A DNA stretch of 64,000 bases from Sphingomonas mucosissima (GTDB lineage: Bacteria; Pseudomonadota; Alphaproteobacteria; Sphingomonadales; Sphingomonadaceae). The translations under genes and the position numbers were made by a program. Of this stretch, positions 8,942-18,005 are shown piece by piece. Under the pieces are notes generated by a model. That model did not search any database, had not been told where the DNA came from, and saw only the letters and a list, made by a program, of their open reading frames with translations. Each line of letters begins with the position of its first letter. Positions within the stretch are counted from its first letter, which is position 1. The stretch is from NCBI RefSeq assembly GCF_002197665.1, contig NZ_NBBJ01000004.1, positions 62,001 through 126,000 on the forward strand, in the 5' to 3' direction.

Positions 8942-9487
8942 TCAGGCGGAGACGGTCGCCGCCTTGGAGCGCGCCGCGAAGCTCTTGCGCAGCTTCTGCA
9001 GCTTGGGCGGGATCACCGCCAGGCAATACGGATTACGCTGGCCTTCGCCGTCCCAATAATCCTGGTGATAATCCTCGGCCGGATAATATTCGTCGGCCTG
9101 CTCGATCGTGGTAACGATCGGCTTGTCGTGATCGGCCTGCGCCCGCGCGATCGCCTGGTTCGCCTGCTCCTCCTGCATCACCGTCTCAGGGAAAATGGCG
9201 GAGCGATATTGCGTACCCACGTCATTGCCCTGACGGTTCAGCTGCGTCGGATCATGCGTCGCGAAGAAGATGTCGAGCAGCTCGCCATAGCTGATCTGCT
9301 GCGGATCGAAGCCCACGCGGATCGCCTCGGCATGGCCCGTATCGCCGCCGCACACCTGCTTGTACGTCGGATTAGGCACGGTGCCGCCGATATAGATGCT
9401 CTCGACGCTTTCAACGCCGATCACGTCTTGGAACACGGCCTCGGTGCACCAGAAGCAGCCACCGGCAAGCGTCGCATATTCGGTCAT
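8942..9487 (-). CDS. msrA: Peptide methionine sulfoxide reductase MsrA
   Basis: Reduces the S-epimer of methionine sulfoxide in proteins and free methionine sulfoxide, part of oxidative damage repair in the cytoplasm. The [11 protein letters not shown] motif places the catalytic Cys at residue 11; [16 protein letters not shown] and the aromatic [12 protein letters not shown] segment are typical. About 181 aa, normal for the short cytoplasmic form without a signal peptide. The start at 9487 was chosen over more distal in-frame starts because those lie antisense to galE and because [14 protein letters not shown] is the usual beginning. The 66-base gap to divergent galE holds both promoters. Confidence 0.95.
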   Translation of the reverse strand: MTEYATLAGGCFWCTEAVFQDVIGVESVESIYIGGTVPNPTYKQVCGGDTGHAEAIRVGFDPQQISYGELLDIFFATHDPTQLNRQGNDVGTQYRSAIFPETVMQEEQANQAIARAQADHDKPIVTTIEQADEYYPAEDYHQDYWDGEGQRNPYCLAVIPPKLQKLRKSFAARSKAATVSA

Positions 9488-9553
9488 GAGATGCAGTCTC
9501 CTTTGCGGCCAATGTAGGAAGCCGCTAGGTCGCGCGCAAAGAGGGAGATCAGC

Positions 9554-10552
9554 ATGGCATTCGATGGCAAGGTGATGGTGACGGGCGGGGCGGGCTATAT
9601 CGGCAGCCATGCAGTGCTGGCGCTGCTCGATGCCGGCCATGACGTGGTGGTGATCGACAATCTCGTCACCGGTTTCGACTGGGCGGTCGATCCGCGCGCC
9701 GCTTTCGTCAGCATCGCCGTCGAGGATCCCGGCGTGCGCGACGTGATCCGCCAGCACAATGTCCGCGCGATCATGCATTTCGCCGGCTCCGTGGTGGTGC
9801 CCGAATCGGTCGAGAATCCGCTCAAATATTATCGCAACAACACCGGCGCGACGCGCAGCCTGATCGAAAGCGCGGTGGCGGAGGGCGTGCCGCACTTCAT
9901 CTTCTCCTCGACCGCCGCGACCTACGGCAACCCGACCAAGGTGCCGATCACCGAGGATGATCCGCAGCTCCCGATCAATCCATACGGCATGTCGAAGCTG
10001 ATGACCGAGGCGATGCTGCGCGATGTCGCGGCGGCGCATCCGATGAACTATGGCGCGCTGCGCTACTTCAACGTCGCCGGCGCCGATCCGGAAGGGCGCA
10101 GCGGCCAGTCAACGGTCGGCGCGACCCACCTCATCAAGATCGCCGTGGAAGCGGCAACCGGCAAGCGCGCCGCCGTCGGCGTGTTCGGTACCGATTTCGC
10201 CACCCGCGACGGCACCGGCGTGCGCGATTACATCCACGTCTCCGATCTCGCCGAGGCGCATGTCGCCGCGCTGAAGCAGCTGATCGCCGCCCCCGCCGAA
10301 AGCTTCACCTTCAACTGCGGCTATGGTCGCGGCTTCTCCGTCCTGGAGGTGCTCGACGCGGTCGACCGCGTGACCAACATGACGATCGAGCGCCGCGTCG
10401 AGGGCCGTCGTGCCGGCGATCCCGCGGAGCTGGTGGCCGATAACAGCGCGATCCTCGCCGCGCTCGACTGGCAGCCCAAGCGCGCCGATCTCGACGGCAT
10501 CGTGCGCGATGCGCTCGCCTGGGAACGCAAGCTCGCCGAGATGGGCAAGTGA
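9554..10552 (+). CDS. galE: UDP-glucose 4-epimerase
   Basis: Interconverts UDP-glucose and UDP-galactose for surface polysaccharide and galactose metabolism, using tightly bound NAD. The Rossmann motif GGAGYIGS lies near residues 8-15, the catalytic YxxxK is Tyr144/Lys148 (YGMSK), the Ser/Thr of the triad is in FSSTAATYG, and [13 protein letters not shown] is the usual C-terminal signature. At 332 aa it has normal length. A Shine-Dalgarno (GGGAGAT) precedes the ATG. The stop TGA overlaps the GTG start of the next gene (GTGA at 10549-10552), although the CitE-like lyase has no obvious metabolic link to it. A different UDP-hexose epimerase activity cannot be excluded. Confidence 0.93.
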   Translation: MAFDGKVMVTGGAGYIGSHAVLALLDAGHDVVVIDNLVTGFDWAVDPRAAFVSIAVEDPGVRDVIRQHNVRAIMHFAGSVVVPESVENPLKYYRNNTGATRSLIESAVAEGVPHFIFSSTAATYGNPTKVPITEDDPQLPINPYGMSKLMTEAMLRDVAAAHPMNYGALRYFNVAGADPEGRSGQSTVGATHLIKIAVEAATGKRAAVGVFGTDFATRDGTGVRDYIHVSDLAEAHVAALKQLIAAPAESFTFNCGYGRGFSVLEVLDAVDRVTNMTIERRVEGRRAGDPAELVADNSAILAALDWQPKRADLDGIVRDALAWERKLAEMGK

Positions 10553-11385
10553 AGCTTCGATCGCTCCTGTTCGTCCCCGGCGATCGGCCGGAGCGCTTTC
10601 CCAAGGCCGTCGCGACCGGCGCCGACGCGCTGATCCTCGATCTGGAGGACGCGGTCGCCCCTGATCGCAAGCCCGAGGCGCGCGCCGCCGTCCGCGCCTG
10701 GATCGAGGCGCCGCGCGAGGATGGCCCGGCGGTCTTCGTGCGCATCAACCCGATCGACAGCGATGAGGCCGCCGCCGACCTGGAGGCGATCGCCGGTCTG
10801 TCCCTCGACGGCATCGTCCTCCCCAAGGCGGAAGGCGCGTCTTCCGTCGCTACGCTTACCGATCGCCTGCCCGGCGACTACGCGATCCTGCCCGTCGCCA
10901 GCGAGACGGCCGCGGCGGTGTTCCAGCTCGGCACCTTCGGCAGCGTCGCTGGCCGCCTCGCCGGCCTCACCTGGGGCGCGGAGGATTTACCCGCTGCGAT
11001 CGGCGCAACCAGCGCGCGCGAGGAGGACGGGAGCTACACCGATCCGTATCGCGTTGTCCGCGCGCTCACCCTGTTCGGCGCGCACGCCGCCGGCGTCCCC
11101 GCGATCGAGACGGTGTTCCCCGACTTCCGCAACCTCGACGGCCTAGCGGCCTATGCCGCGCGCGGCCGCCGCGACGGCTTCACCGGCATGCTCGCGATCC
11201 ATCCGACGCAAGTGGCGGTGATCAATGACGCCTTCACCCCCAGCGAAGCCGACCTCGCCCATGCCCGCGCGGTCGTCGCCGCATTCGAGGCAAACCCCGG
11301 CGCCGGCGCGCTGCAACTCGACGGCAAGATGATCGACGCCCCGCACCTGAAAAGCGCGCGGCGGCTGCTGGCGCTGGTGGCATAA
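10549..11385 (+). CDS. HpcH/HpaI-type CoA ester lyase (CitE/Mcl-like)
   Basis: Member of the citrate lyase beta / malyl-CoA lyase group, Mg-dependent enzymes that cleave or condense 3-hydroxyacyl-CoA esters such as malyl-CoA or citramalyl-CoA. Motifs are RSLLFVPGDRPERFPK at the N-terminus, ILDLEDAV (metal and CoA site), VFVRINPI, and LTWGAEDLPAAIGA, with the acidic metal ligands present. About 278 aa, the length of stand-alone CitE-like lyases. Translation probably starts at GTG overlapping the galE stop. It could work with the HotDog hydratase at 2298 on a C5 dicarboxyl-CoA, but they are 7 kb apart and that link is only inference. Confidence 0.83.
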   Translation: MKLRSLLFVPGDRPERFPKAVATGADALILDLEDAVAPDRKPEARAAVRAWIEAPREDGPAVFVRINPIDSDEAAADLEAIAGLSLDGIVLPKAEGASSVATLTDRLPGDYAILPVASETAAAVFQLGTFGSVAGRLAGLTWGAEDLPAAIGATSAREEDGSYTDPYRVVRALTLFGAHAAGVPAIETVFPDFRNLDGLAAYAARGRRDGFTGMLAIHPTQVAVINDAFTPSEADLAHARAVVAAFEANPGAGALQLDGKMIDAPHLKSARRLLALVA

Positions 11386-11422
11386 GCAACGCCCAGCTGC
11401 GGCAAGGCAGGGAGTTAGCAAC

Positions 11423-11890
11423 GTGACGCAGCCATGGTGGCATAACCCGGGCGATAGCCGCTGGGCGATCTTCGTTCGGCTCAGCCTGGCGTTCGTGTTC
11501 GTGCTGGAGGGCTATCAGAAGCTCATCCTCCCGGACGTCTTGGGGGCAGGGCGGTTCGCCAAGATCGGCATCCCTCTGCCCGAATTGATGGGGCCGTTGG
11601 TCGGGGTCGTCGAGCTTGCCTGCGGCCTTCTGATCCTCGCCGGGCTCTTTGCGCGCGTCGCTGCCCTTCCGCTGATCGTCATCATGCTTGTCGCGATCAT
11701 CAGCACCAAGGTGCCGATCCTGCTGGGGCACGACTTCCTCCTGTTCCGCGTCAGGAATCTGGACCGCTACGGCTTCCTCAGCATGACGCATGAGACGCGC
11801 ACGGACTTTGCGATGCTGATGGAGTCGATCTTCATCCTGCTTGCCGGGCCGGGCCGCTGGTCGCTCGATGCACGGCGCTGGCGACCGTAG
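11423..11890 (+). CDS. DoxX family membrane protein
   Basis: Integral membrane protein of 155 aa with four predicted helices, resembling DoxX/DoxD-type proteins, a group often linked to quinol or thiosulfate redox steps but mostly uncharacterised in proteobacteria. Family features are the LRLSLAFVFVLEGYQKL-like first helix, the GPLVGVVELACGLLILAGLFAR loop region with its conserved Glu and Gly residues, and a helix-rich C-terminus. The start is GTG at 11423, preceded by GGGAG; the nearby ATG at 11434 is out of frame. The gene stands between the CitE-like gene and an acyl-CoA dehydrogenase without overlap. Function unknown. Confidence 0.75.
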   Translation: MTQPWWHNPGDSRWAIFVRLSLAFVFVLEGYQKLILPDVLGAGRFAKIGIPLPELMGPLVGVVELACGLLILAGLFARVAALPLIVIMLVAIISTKVPILLGHDFLLFRVRNLDRYGFLSMTHETRTDFAMLMESIFILLAGPGRWSLDARRWRP

Positions 11891-11963
11891 CCGACGTCTT
11901 TAGGCTGGCGACACGAAACGAAACACGACATGAGCACCCTGATCTGACAACAATAATGCGGGT

Positions 11964-13127
11964 ATGGGGATGACGAGAGGCCAGGAGATCGCCGCGAAGG
12001 TCGAGACGTTCGTGCGCGGACGGATCGTTCCCTACGAGCGCGATCCGCGCTGCGGCACGCATGGGCCGTCCGACGAACTGGTGCAGGAAATGCGCGGCCT
12101 GGCGCGGGAGGCCGGCGTGCTGACCCCGCACATCCTCCCCGATGGCGGCCACTTGACGCACCGCGAGACGGCGGACGTGCTGCGTGCCTCCGGCCTGTCG
12201 CCGCTGGGGCCCCTCGCCGTGAACGTCATGGCGCCGGACGAGGGCAACATGTACCTCCTTGGCCAGAAGGCGAGCCCGGAGCTCAAGGAGCGCTTCCTGA
12301 AGCCGCTGGTCAGCGGCGAGGCCCGTAGCGCCTTTTTCATGACTGAGCCCGCCACCGATAACGGCGCCGGCTCCGACCCGTCGATGATGCTGACCACCGC
12401 GGTGCGCGACGGCAATCATTGGGTGATCAACGGCCGCAAGACCTTCATCACCGGCGCAGACGGCGCAAAGGTCGGCATCGTCATGGCCAAGGCGGACGAA
12501 GGCGCGTCGATGTTCCTCGTCGACCTGCCGGACCCTGCGATCCGCATCGAGCGCGTGCTCGACACGATCGACAGCTCGATGCCCGGCGGCCATTCGGTGG
12601 TCACGATCGACAATCTGCGCGTGCCGGCAGACCAGATGCTTGGCGAGCCCGGCGATGGCTTCAAGCTCGCACAGGTCCGCTTGGCGCCCGCACGCCTCAC
12701 GCACTGCATGCGCTGGCATGGCTCCTGTGTGCGCGCGCATGAAATCGCGACCGATTATGCCAACCGCCGCCACGCCTTCGGCAAGCCGCTCGTCGACCAT
12801 GAGGGCGTCGGCTTCATGCTGGCGGAAAACCTTATCGATCTGAAGCAGTCGGAACTGATGATCGATTGGTGCGCCGACGTGCTCGACACCGGCGTGCTGG
12901 GCACGGTGGAAAGCTCAATGGCAAAGGTCGCCGTGTCGGAGGCGTTGATGCGTATCGCCGACCGCTGCGTCCAGGTGATGGGCGCCACCGGCGTCAGCGG
13001 CGACACGATCGTGGAGCAGGTGTTCCGTGAGATCCGCGCCTTCCGCATCTATGACGGCCCCACCGAAGTCCACAAATGGAGCCTTGCGAAGAAGGTGAAG
13101 CGTGACTGGAAGGCCGCGCAGGGCTGA
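11964..13127 (+). CDS. Acyl-CoA dehydrogenase, ACAD10/11-like (387 aa)
   Basis: Flavoprotein dehydrogenase of the group that includes ACAD10 and ACAD11, which often act on unusual, 4-hydroxy or branched acyl-CoAs. Recognisable parts are FFMTEPATDNGAGSDP (FAD and substrate binding), HWVINGRKTFITGADGAKVGIV, the domain boundary GGHSVVTIDNLRVP, and the C-terminal VQVMGATGVSGDTIVEQVFREIRAFRIYDG with the terminal DGPTEVHKWSLAKKV. Two in-frame ATGs (11964, 11970) begin it; the first is used. The next gene, an acyl-CoA ligase, runs the same way about 127 bases on, separated by a long inverted repeat, so a shared acyl-CoA pathway is plausible. Confidence 0.9.
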   Translation: MGMTRGQEIAAKVETFVRGRIVPYERDPRCGTHGPSDELVQEMRGLAREAGVLTPHILPDGGHLTHRETADVLRASGLSPLGPLAVNVMAPDEGNMYLLGQKASPELKERFLKPLVSGEARSAFFMTEPATDNGAGSDPSMMLTTAVRDGNHWVINGRKTFITGADGAKVGIVMAKADEGASMFLVDLPDPAIRIERVLDTIDSSMPGGHSVVTIDNLRVPADQMLGEPGDGFKLAQVRLAPARLTHCMRWHGSCVRAHEIATDYANRRHAFGKPLVDHEGVGFMLAENLIDLKQSELMIDWCADVLDTGVLGTVESSMAKVAVSEALMRIADRCVQVMGATGVSGDTIVEQVFREIRAFRIYDGPTEVHKWSLAKKVKRDWKAAQG

Positions 13128-13140
13128 CCGATTGGCGCTC

Positions 13141-13236
13141 CGTCCTGCCGGGCTTGTCCCGGCATTGAGGGTGCCGCAAACCTAAGAGCCGCTGAGTACG
13201 CGGATAAGTGGATGCCGGGACAAGCCCGGCATGACG
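13141..13236. repeat. Dispersed palindrome copy 2: 25-bp inverted repeat
   Basis: Arms 13141-13165 and 13212-13236 are reverse complements over 25 bases with a single mismatch. Each arm is itself a short palindrome (TGCCGGG CTTG TCCCGGCA), so several alternative hairpins are possible. The 46-base spacer includes GTGCCGCAAACC, a string that recurs in related form (TTCCGCAAAC) in copies 5 and 6. It separates two co-directional acyl-CoA genes and stops just short of the Shine-Dalgarno of the ligase gene. Confidence 0.75.
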
Positions 13237-13254
13237 GAAGACGGAGAGAGAGTA

Positions 13255-14886
13255 ATGCTGGGCCTGATGCAGTCGGGGCAACTGACCGTCGATACCTTCC
13301 TCGATCACGCCGCGACCTGGCAACCCAATCGCGAGGTGATCTCCCGCGACGCCGCCGGCCATGTCACGCGCAGCAATTACGCCGACATCCGCGACATGGC
13401 GAAGCAGGTGTCGGCCGCGCTCGCCCGCGCCGGCATCAAGCAGGGCGATCGCGTCGCTACCATGGGCTGGAACAGCCACCGCCACCTCGCCGCCTGGTAT
13501 GGCGCGACGAACATGGGCGCGGTGCTCCACACGCTGAACCCGCGGCTCTTCCTCGAACAGATCGCTTATATTGCCAATCACGCCGGCGATCGCATCCTGC
13601 TCGCCGATCCGAACTGCGCCGAGATCGTCGCGCAACTGCTGCCGCAGGCGCCGGGGATCGAGCGGGTGATCTTCCTGTGCGATGCCGCCTCCATGCCGCA
13701 GACCGACTATGCCGCGACCGCCTTCGATGATTGGATCGCGGGCGAGCCGGCGGAATACGCCTGGGGCGGGTTCGACGAGAATCTCGCCTGTGGTCTCTGC
13801 TACACCAGCGGCACGACGGGCAATCCCAAGGGCGTGCTCTATTCGCACCGTTCGAATTACCTCCACACCATGCTGACGCTTCAGGCCGATGCGCTGGCGC
13901 TGTCCGCGCGCGACACGGTGCTGCTGGTCGTCCCGATGTATCACGCCAATGCCTGGGGCGTGGTCTATTCCGCCCCCGCGGTCGGCGCGAAGCTGGTGCT
14001 GCCAGGGCCGCGGATGGACGGCGAATCGATCTGCGATTTGATCGAGGCCGAAGGGGTCACTTATTCGGCCGCCGTGCCCACGGTGTGGCAGGGTTTGCTC
14101 CAATATCTGCGCAGTTCCGGCCGAAAAATGGACACGCTGCAACGCGTGACGATCGGCGGCTCCGCGGTTCCCGAAATGCTCGTGCGCGCCTTCCGCGACG
14201 AATATGGCGTCGAGGTCACGCAAGGCTGGGGCATGACAGAGACCTCCCCGCTCGCCACGCTCTCCACCCCCTCGGCCGAGGTCGCGGCATTGGATGACGA
14301 TGCGCAGGTCGCGCACAAGATCAAGCAGGGCCGCCTGATGTGCGGGCTGAAGTTCAAGCTGACCGATGACGCTGGCGCGCCACTGCCGCACGACGGCGAG
14401 ACCTTTGGCCACCTCAAGATCAAGGGTCCGACGATCGTCTCCTCCTATTTCGGCGGCGACGGCGGCGAGATCCTCGACGAGGACGGCTATTTCGATACTG
14501 GCGACGTCGCGACGATCGACCAGCGCGGCTATATGCAGATAACCGATCGCGCCAAGGACGTGGTGAAGTCCGGCGGCGAGTGGATCAGCTCGATCGAGAT
14601 CGAGAATATTGCCACCGGCCACCCCTCGGTCGCGCTCGCCGCGGTCATCGGCGTCGCGCATCCCAAGTGGGACGAGCGCCCGATCCTGCTCTGCCAGCTG
14701 AAGGCCGGCGAGGTCGCCAGCGGCGACGATCTGCTCGCTTTCCTCGAAGGCAGGATCGCCAAATGGTGGATGCCCGACGATGTCGTGTTCGTCGAGGAGA
14801 TCCCGCTCGGCGCAACGGGCAAGATCGACAAGAAGCTGCTTCGTCAGCGGATGGCAGATTATACGCTGCCAGGAGCAACAACCTGA
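13255..14886 (+). CDS. Medium/long-chain acyl-CoA ligase, AlkK/FadD-like
   Basis: AMP-forming CoA ligase of 543 aa resembling AlkK-type medium-chain ligases. Motifs in order: MLGLMQSGQLTVDTFLDHAA (typical AlkK-like N-terminus), P-loop YTSGTTGNPKG at residues 183-193, MYHANAWGVVYSAP, QGWGMTETSPLATLS, GYFDTGDVATID, and KSGGEWISSIEIEN with the catalytic C-terminal Lys in GKIDKKLLR. All key elements are present. ATG at 13255 is chosen over the one at 13231 because it has a strong purine-rich Shine-Dalgarno (GGAGAGAG) and because the earlier one lies inside the repeat arm. Chain-length preference is unknown. Confidence 0.9.
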   Translation: MLGLMQSGQLTVDTFLDHAATWQPNREVISRDAAGHVTRSNYADIRDMAKQVSAALARAGIKQGDRVATMGWNSHRHLAAWYGATNMGAVLHTLNPRLFLEQIAYIANHAGDRILLADPNCAEIVAQLLPQAPGIERVIFLCDAASMPQTDYAATAFDDWIAGEPAEYAWGGFDENLACGLCYTSGTTGNPKGVLYSHRSNYLHTMLTLQADALALSARDTVLLVVPMYHANAWGVVYSAPAVGAKLVLPGPRMDGESICDLIEAEGVTYSAAVPTVWQGLLQYLRSSGRKMDTLQRVTIGGSAVPEMLVRAFRDEYGVEVTQGWGMTETSPLATLSTPSAEVAALDDDAQVAHKIKQGRLMCGLKFKLTDDAGAPLPHDGETFGHLKIKGPTIVSSYFGGDGGEILDEDGYFDTGDVATIDQRGYMQITDRAKDVVKSGGEWISSIEIENIATGHPSVALAAVIGVAHPKWDERPILLCQLKAGEVASGDDLLAFLEGRIAKWWMPDDVVFVEEIPLGATGKIDKKLLRQRMADYTLPGATT

Positions 14887-14897
14887 GTAGAAGCTTT

Positions 14898-15119
14898 GTG
14901 GAACAAGGGCCTCGGCAATCCGCTTTTGCAGCCATGGGCGCAGAGCTGAAAACCGTTACCGCGAGCGAATGTGCAGCGATGCTGCGCCTGGTGCTCGGCT
15001 GCCTTGATCGCACAACGCCCGAAGGGCGCGGGCCTGATGCACAAGCGCTGTCGCTAGCCGCCATGCATGTGCAGCAGGCGCTCGATTTAGTTGACCAGCC
15101 GCACGCGTTCGATGCCTAA
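14898..15119 (+). CDS. Small hypothetical protein (up to 73 aa)
   Basis: A short open frame starting at GTG 14898 or ATG 14934. The product is Ala/Leu-rich and probably helical (TVTASECAAMLRLVLGCLDR, then ALSLAAMHVQQALDLVDQP). Its last 33 bases overlap the end of the regulator gene on the opposite strand, because the two genes converge. It begins just after the acyl-CoA ligase stop in the same direction, so it could be the last gene of that transcript. I recognise no family, and the reading could be spurious; the amphipathic pattern and lack of Arg-rich shadow-frame composition favour a real gene. Confidence 0.42.
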   Translation: MEQGPRQSAFAAMGAELKTVTASECAAMLRLVLGCLDRTTPEGRGPDAQALSLAAMHVQQALDLVDQPHAFDA

Positions 15120-15614
15120 CTTGCGGTTGCTCTCCATTGCGTCGTCAAGCGTGCGCTCCACCCGCTCGATCGCTTCGGAGGTCAAGCGCGCATAGCTCTT
15201 GCGCCTGTCGAACGGATCGGCCTCGCGCACCACCAGCCCGCGCTTTTCCAGCAGCGCGACCCAGCGCAGGCCCGTGCTTGGCGGAATCTTGGCGGCGACG
15301 CACAGTGACGTGATGGAGGTCGCAGTTTGCTGGCGATGATGGATGTAGAGCTCCAGCATGATGCTCCACGCCGGATCAAAGAAAAGATCGTCGCCAAATG
15401 CCTGATCTCGGCACGCGCGCGCGCGCACCCATGCGATGGCAGTATTCAGTCGCCCCGCTGCTCCGAACGATGTCGCTCCGACTGGATCTGGCACTTCGAT
15501 CGCGCTCGTGTCGGCTTCCTCGCCGTTCGCCGATGAGCCGATTGATCTGGAGAGCTCCGCCAATACTTTCTCGATTCGCTCGAGAATAGGCTCCTCGTCG
15601 GATCGCGTGACCAT
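15087..15614 (-). CDS. MarR-like winged-helix transcriptional regulator
   Basis: DNA-binding regulator of about 175 aa. The N-terminal 50 residues are acidic and probably flexible (TRSDEEPILERIEKVLAEL). A winged helix-turn-helix follows: FFDPAWSIMLELYIHHRQ, TSITSLCVAAKIPPSTGLRW as the recognition region, then LEKRGLVVREADPFDRRKSYARLT as wing, with the R-x-D-x-x-D-x-R-x-x pattern seen in MarR proteins. The start at 15614 is preferred to 15698 because the added residues look non-conserved and a GGGGAAGG sequence lies upstream of it. It faces the acyl-CoA ligase and diverges from the molybdenum hydroxylase gene, either of which could be its target. Confidence 0.72.
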   Translation of the reverse strand: MVTRSDEEPILERIEKVLAELSRSIGSSANGEEADTSAIEVPDPVGATSFGAAGRLNTAIAWVRARACRDQAFGDDLFFDPAWSIMLELYIHHRQQTATSITSLCVAAKIPPSTGLRWVALLEKRGLVVREADPFDRRKSYARLTSEAIERVERTLDDAMESNRKLGIERVRLVN

Positions 15615-15794
15615 CTCCGCACCTTCCCCCAATGCCGGCGTGTTCCCGCCGGTCGCACCTATCGGTACGCTTGAACATGATATCCGTTCCAGCAGCAACA
15701 GGGTTTGCTGCCTTTTTCAAGCGTTATCATATGATTAACCGCTTCTTTCACGCGGCCTCATGACGCGGGCACCGGCGCGCGCTAAGCGGGCTCG

Positions 15795-18005
15795 ATGATT
15801 TCGCGACGTTCCGTGCTGGTCACTGGCGGGGCAGGGCTCGGCCTGGCCGTTGCTTGGGCCGTCTGGCCGCGAAGCTATGCCGTCGATCTTGCGCCGCAGG
15901 AGGGCGAGACGGCGCTCGGGGCCTGGCTGAAGATCGCGGAAAACGGCCGGATCACCGTTGCCGTCCCGCAAGCGGAGCATGGCCAGGGCGTGTACACCAC
16001 CCTGCCGCAGATCCTCGCGGACGAGCTGGGCGCGGATTGGCGGACGATCGGCGTCGAAGCAGCCTTGCCGAGCCCGCTTTATTCCAACCCGCTGGCGGCG
16101 GCGGCCTTGTTCGACGGCGGTCTCGCACGAGTTCCCGAGCCGGTCCGGCGCGAACATTGGGTTCGCTCCGCCCTGCTGCTGACCGCCGGCTCCACCTCCG
16201 TGCGGATGTTCGAAGCGCCGCTTCGCGAGGCCGGCGCTGCGGCCCGCGTGCTGCTGGCCAAGGCGGCGGCGGCGCGCTGGGGGGTCGATTGGGCGCAGTG
16301 CGAAACCAGCGAGGGCATGGTGGTCAACGGCGATCGCCGCCTGCGCTTCGGCGAACTGGCGGCGGAGGCCGCGAGCTTCGACCTGCCATCGGAATTGCCG
16401 CTCCGGATCGGCGATGAAGGGCGGCTCACCGGCCAGGCGCTGGCCCGTCTGGACGCGCCCGCCAAGGTCGATGGGTCGGCGAACTTCACCGCCGATGTCC
16501 GGCTGCCCGACATGGTCTTCGCCAGCATCGCGCAAGGGCCGGCCGGCGGCGAAAGCCGGCTGACGCGCGTCGACAAGGCGGCGGCAGATCGCGTCAGCGG
16601 CGTCGTTTCCGTGATCGAGAATGAGCGCTGGGTCGCCGCCATCGCGAACAACAGCTGGGCCGCGATCCAGGGGTTGGCGGCCCTGCGTCCCCGCTTCGAA
16701 ACGCGCGGGGCATTGGCCGACAGCGGCGCTATCGCCCGAGCGCTCGATGCTGCGCTTGACGCCGAGGGCGCGCGCTTTGCCGAGGTCGGCGACATTGCCG
16801 ATGTGCTGCGCGGCGATGTCGCGCGCGCTGAATATTCGATCGGCCTCGGCGCCCATTCCGCGCTGGAGACCCCCACCGCAACCGCTTGGTGGCATGCCGA
16901 TCGGCTGGAGCTGTGGCTCCCGACACAGGCACCGACCATGGCCCGCGGCGCCGCTGCCCGTGCTATCGGCGTGCCGGAAAGCGCCATCACCGTGCATCCC
17001 ATGCTGATCGGCGGCTCGTTCGGCCAGGCGCTGGACCACGATGCCGCCGCCCAGGCGTCCATCATCGCGATCACCCTGCGGCGGCCGGTCCAGCTCACCT
17101 GGTCGCGCCGCGAAGCCATTCTCCATGATCGCTTCGGCGCACCGGCCAAGGCACGCATGGCGGCGCGCCTGTCCGGCGATGGCCGCCTGCTCGGCTGGCA
17201 GGCGCAGATCGCCGCCCCGGCAACCGGCGCTGCGCTCGCGCGGCGGCTGCTCGGCGCCGATCCGCTTGCTCGCGCGGCCCGGGCGCTGCCGGCAGGTGCG
17301 GATGGTTACGCCATGTCGGGCGCGGTGCCGCCGTATCGCGTCCCGGCCCTCGCCATCGATCAGCATCGCGCGGACATCACCCTTCCGGTCGGACACCTGC
17401 GCGGCGGAGCGGACCGGGCGAATGGGTTCTTCACCGAATGTTTCATCGATGAAGTCGCGCATCGCGCCGGAGCCGAGCCGATGTCCTTTCGCATCGGCAT
17501 GCTCGGGCATGACGCACGCCTCGCCCGATGCCTGACCACCGCAGCGTCGCTTGGCGGCTGGGACGGCGGGCGTGCTGGCAGCGGTCAGGGGCTCGCCTGC
17601 CATGCGGTGGCCGGCAGCATGATCGCCGTGCTCGCAGAGGCGCAATATGATGCCGGCGGCCGCGCCAAGGTCAGCCGCATCGTCGCCGCCGTCGATTGTG
17701 GCCGCGCAATCAATCCCGACATCGTGCGCCAGCAGGTGGAAGGCGGCATCGTGTTCGGCATCGCGCTCGCGACCGCGCGCGTGCCGGCCTTTGCGGCGGG
17801 CATCGCCGACCTGCACACGCTTGGCGATCTCCGGCTGCCGCGCCTGTCAGACACGCCGGAGATCACGGTCGAACTGATCCCCAGCGCGGCCGATCCGGGC
17901 GGCGTCAGCGATCTGGGCGTTCCTGCCGTCGCCCCCGCCATTGCCAATGCCCTTGCCGCCGCTACCGGCAAGCGGCCCCGCCAACTCCCGTTTGGATCCC
18001 CATGA
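15795..18005 (+). CDS. Xanthine dehydrogenase-family molybdopterin-binding subunit (IorB/aldehyde oxidase large-subunit type)
   Basis: Large molybdenum-cofactor subunit of an isoquinoline 1-oxidoreductase/aldehyde dehydrogenase-type hydroxylase, 736 aa. The N-terminus is a likely Tat signal (MISRRSVLVTGGAGLGLAVA), so the mature enzyme should act in the periplasm. Two molybdopterin-binding halves follow, with AEHGQGVYTTLPQILADELG, GGSFGQALDHD and VAAVDCGRAINPD as landmarks. The C-terminal active-site segment reads PGGVSDLGVPAVAPAIANAL; the family usually has Glu of GEPG here, so Asp stands in for the expected catalytic Glu. No 2Fe-2S partner subunit is adjacent. The stop overlaps the hemH ATG. 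The substrate is unknown and activity is uncertain given the substitution. Confidence 0.82.
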   Translation: MISRRSVLVTGGAGLGLAVAWAVWPRSYAVDLAPQEGETALGAWLKIAENGRITVAVPQAEHGQGVYTTLPQILADELGADWRTIGVEAALPSPLYSNPLAAAALFDGGLARVPEPVRREHWVRSALLLTAGSTSVRMFEAPLREAGAAARVLLAKAAAARWGVDWAQCETSEGMVVNGDRRLRFGELAAEAASFDLPSELPLRIGDEGRLTGQALARLDAPAKVDGSANFTADVRLPDMVFASIAQGPAGGESRLTRVDKAAADRVSGVVSVIENERWVAAIANNSWAAIQGLAALRPRFETRGALADSGAIARALDAALDAEGARFAEVGDIADVLRGDVARAEYSIGLGAHSALETPTATAWWHADRLELWLPTQAPTMARGAAARAIGVPESAITVHPMLIGGSFGQALDHDAAAQASIIAITLRRPVQLTWSRREAILHDRFGAPAKARMAARLSGDGRLLGWQAQIAAPATGAALARRLLGADPLARAARALPAGADGYAMSGAVPPYRVPALAIDQHRADITLPVGHLRGGADRANGFFTECFIDEVAHRAGAEPMSFRIGMLGHDARLARCLTTAASLGGWDGGRAGSGQGLACHAVAGSMIAVLAEAQYDAGGRAKVSRIVAAVDCGRAINPDIVRQQVEGGIVFGIALATARVPAFAAGIADLHTLGDLRLPRLSDTPEITVELIPSAADPGGVSDLGVPAVAPAIANALAAATGKRPRQLPFGSP

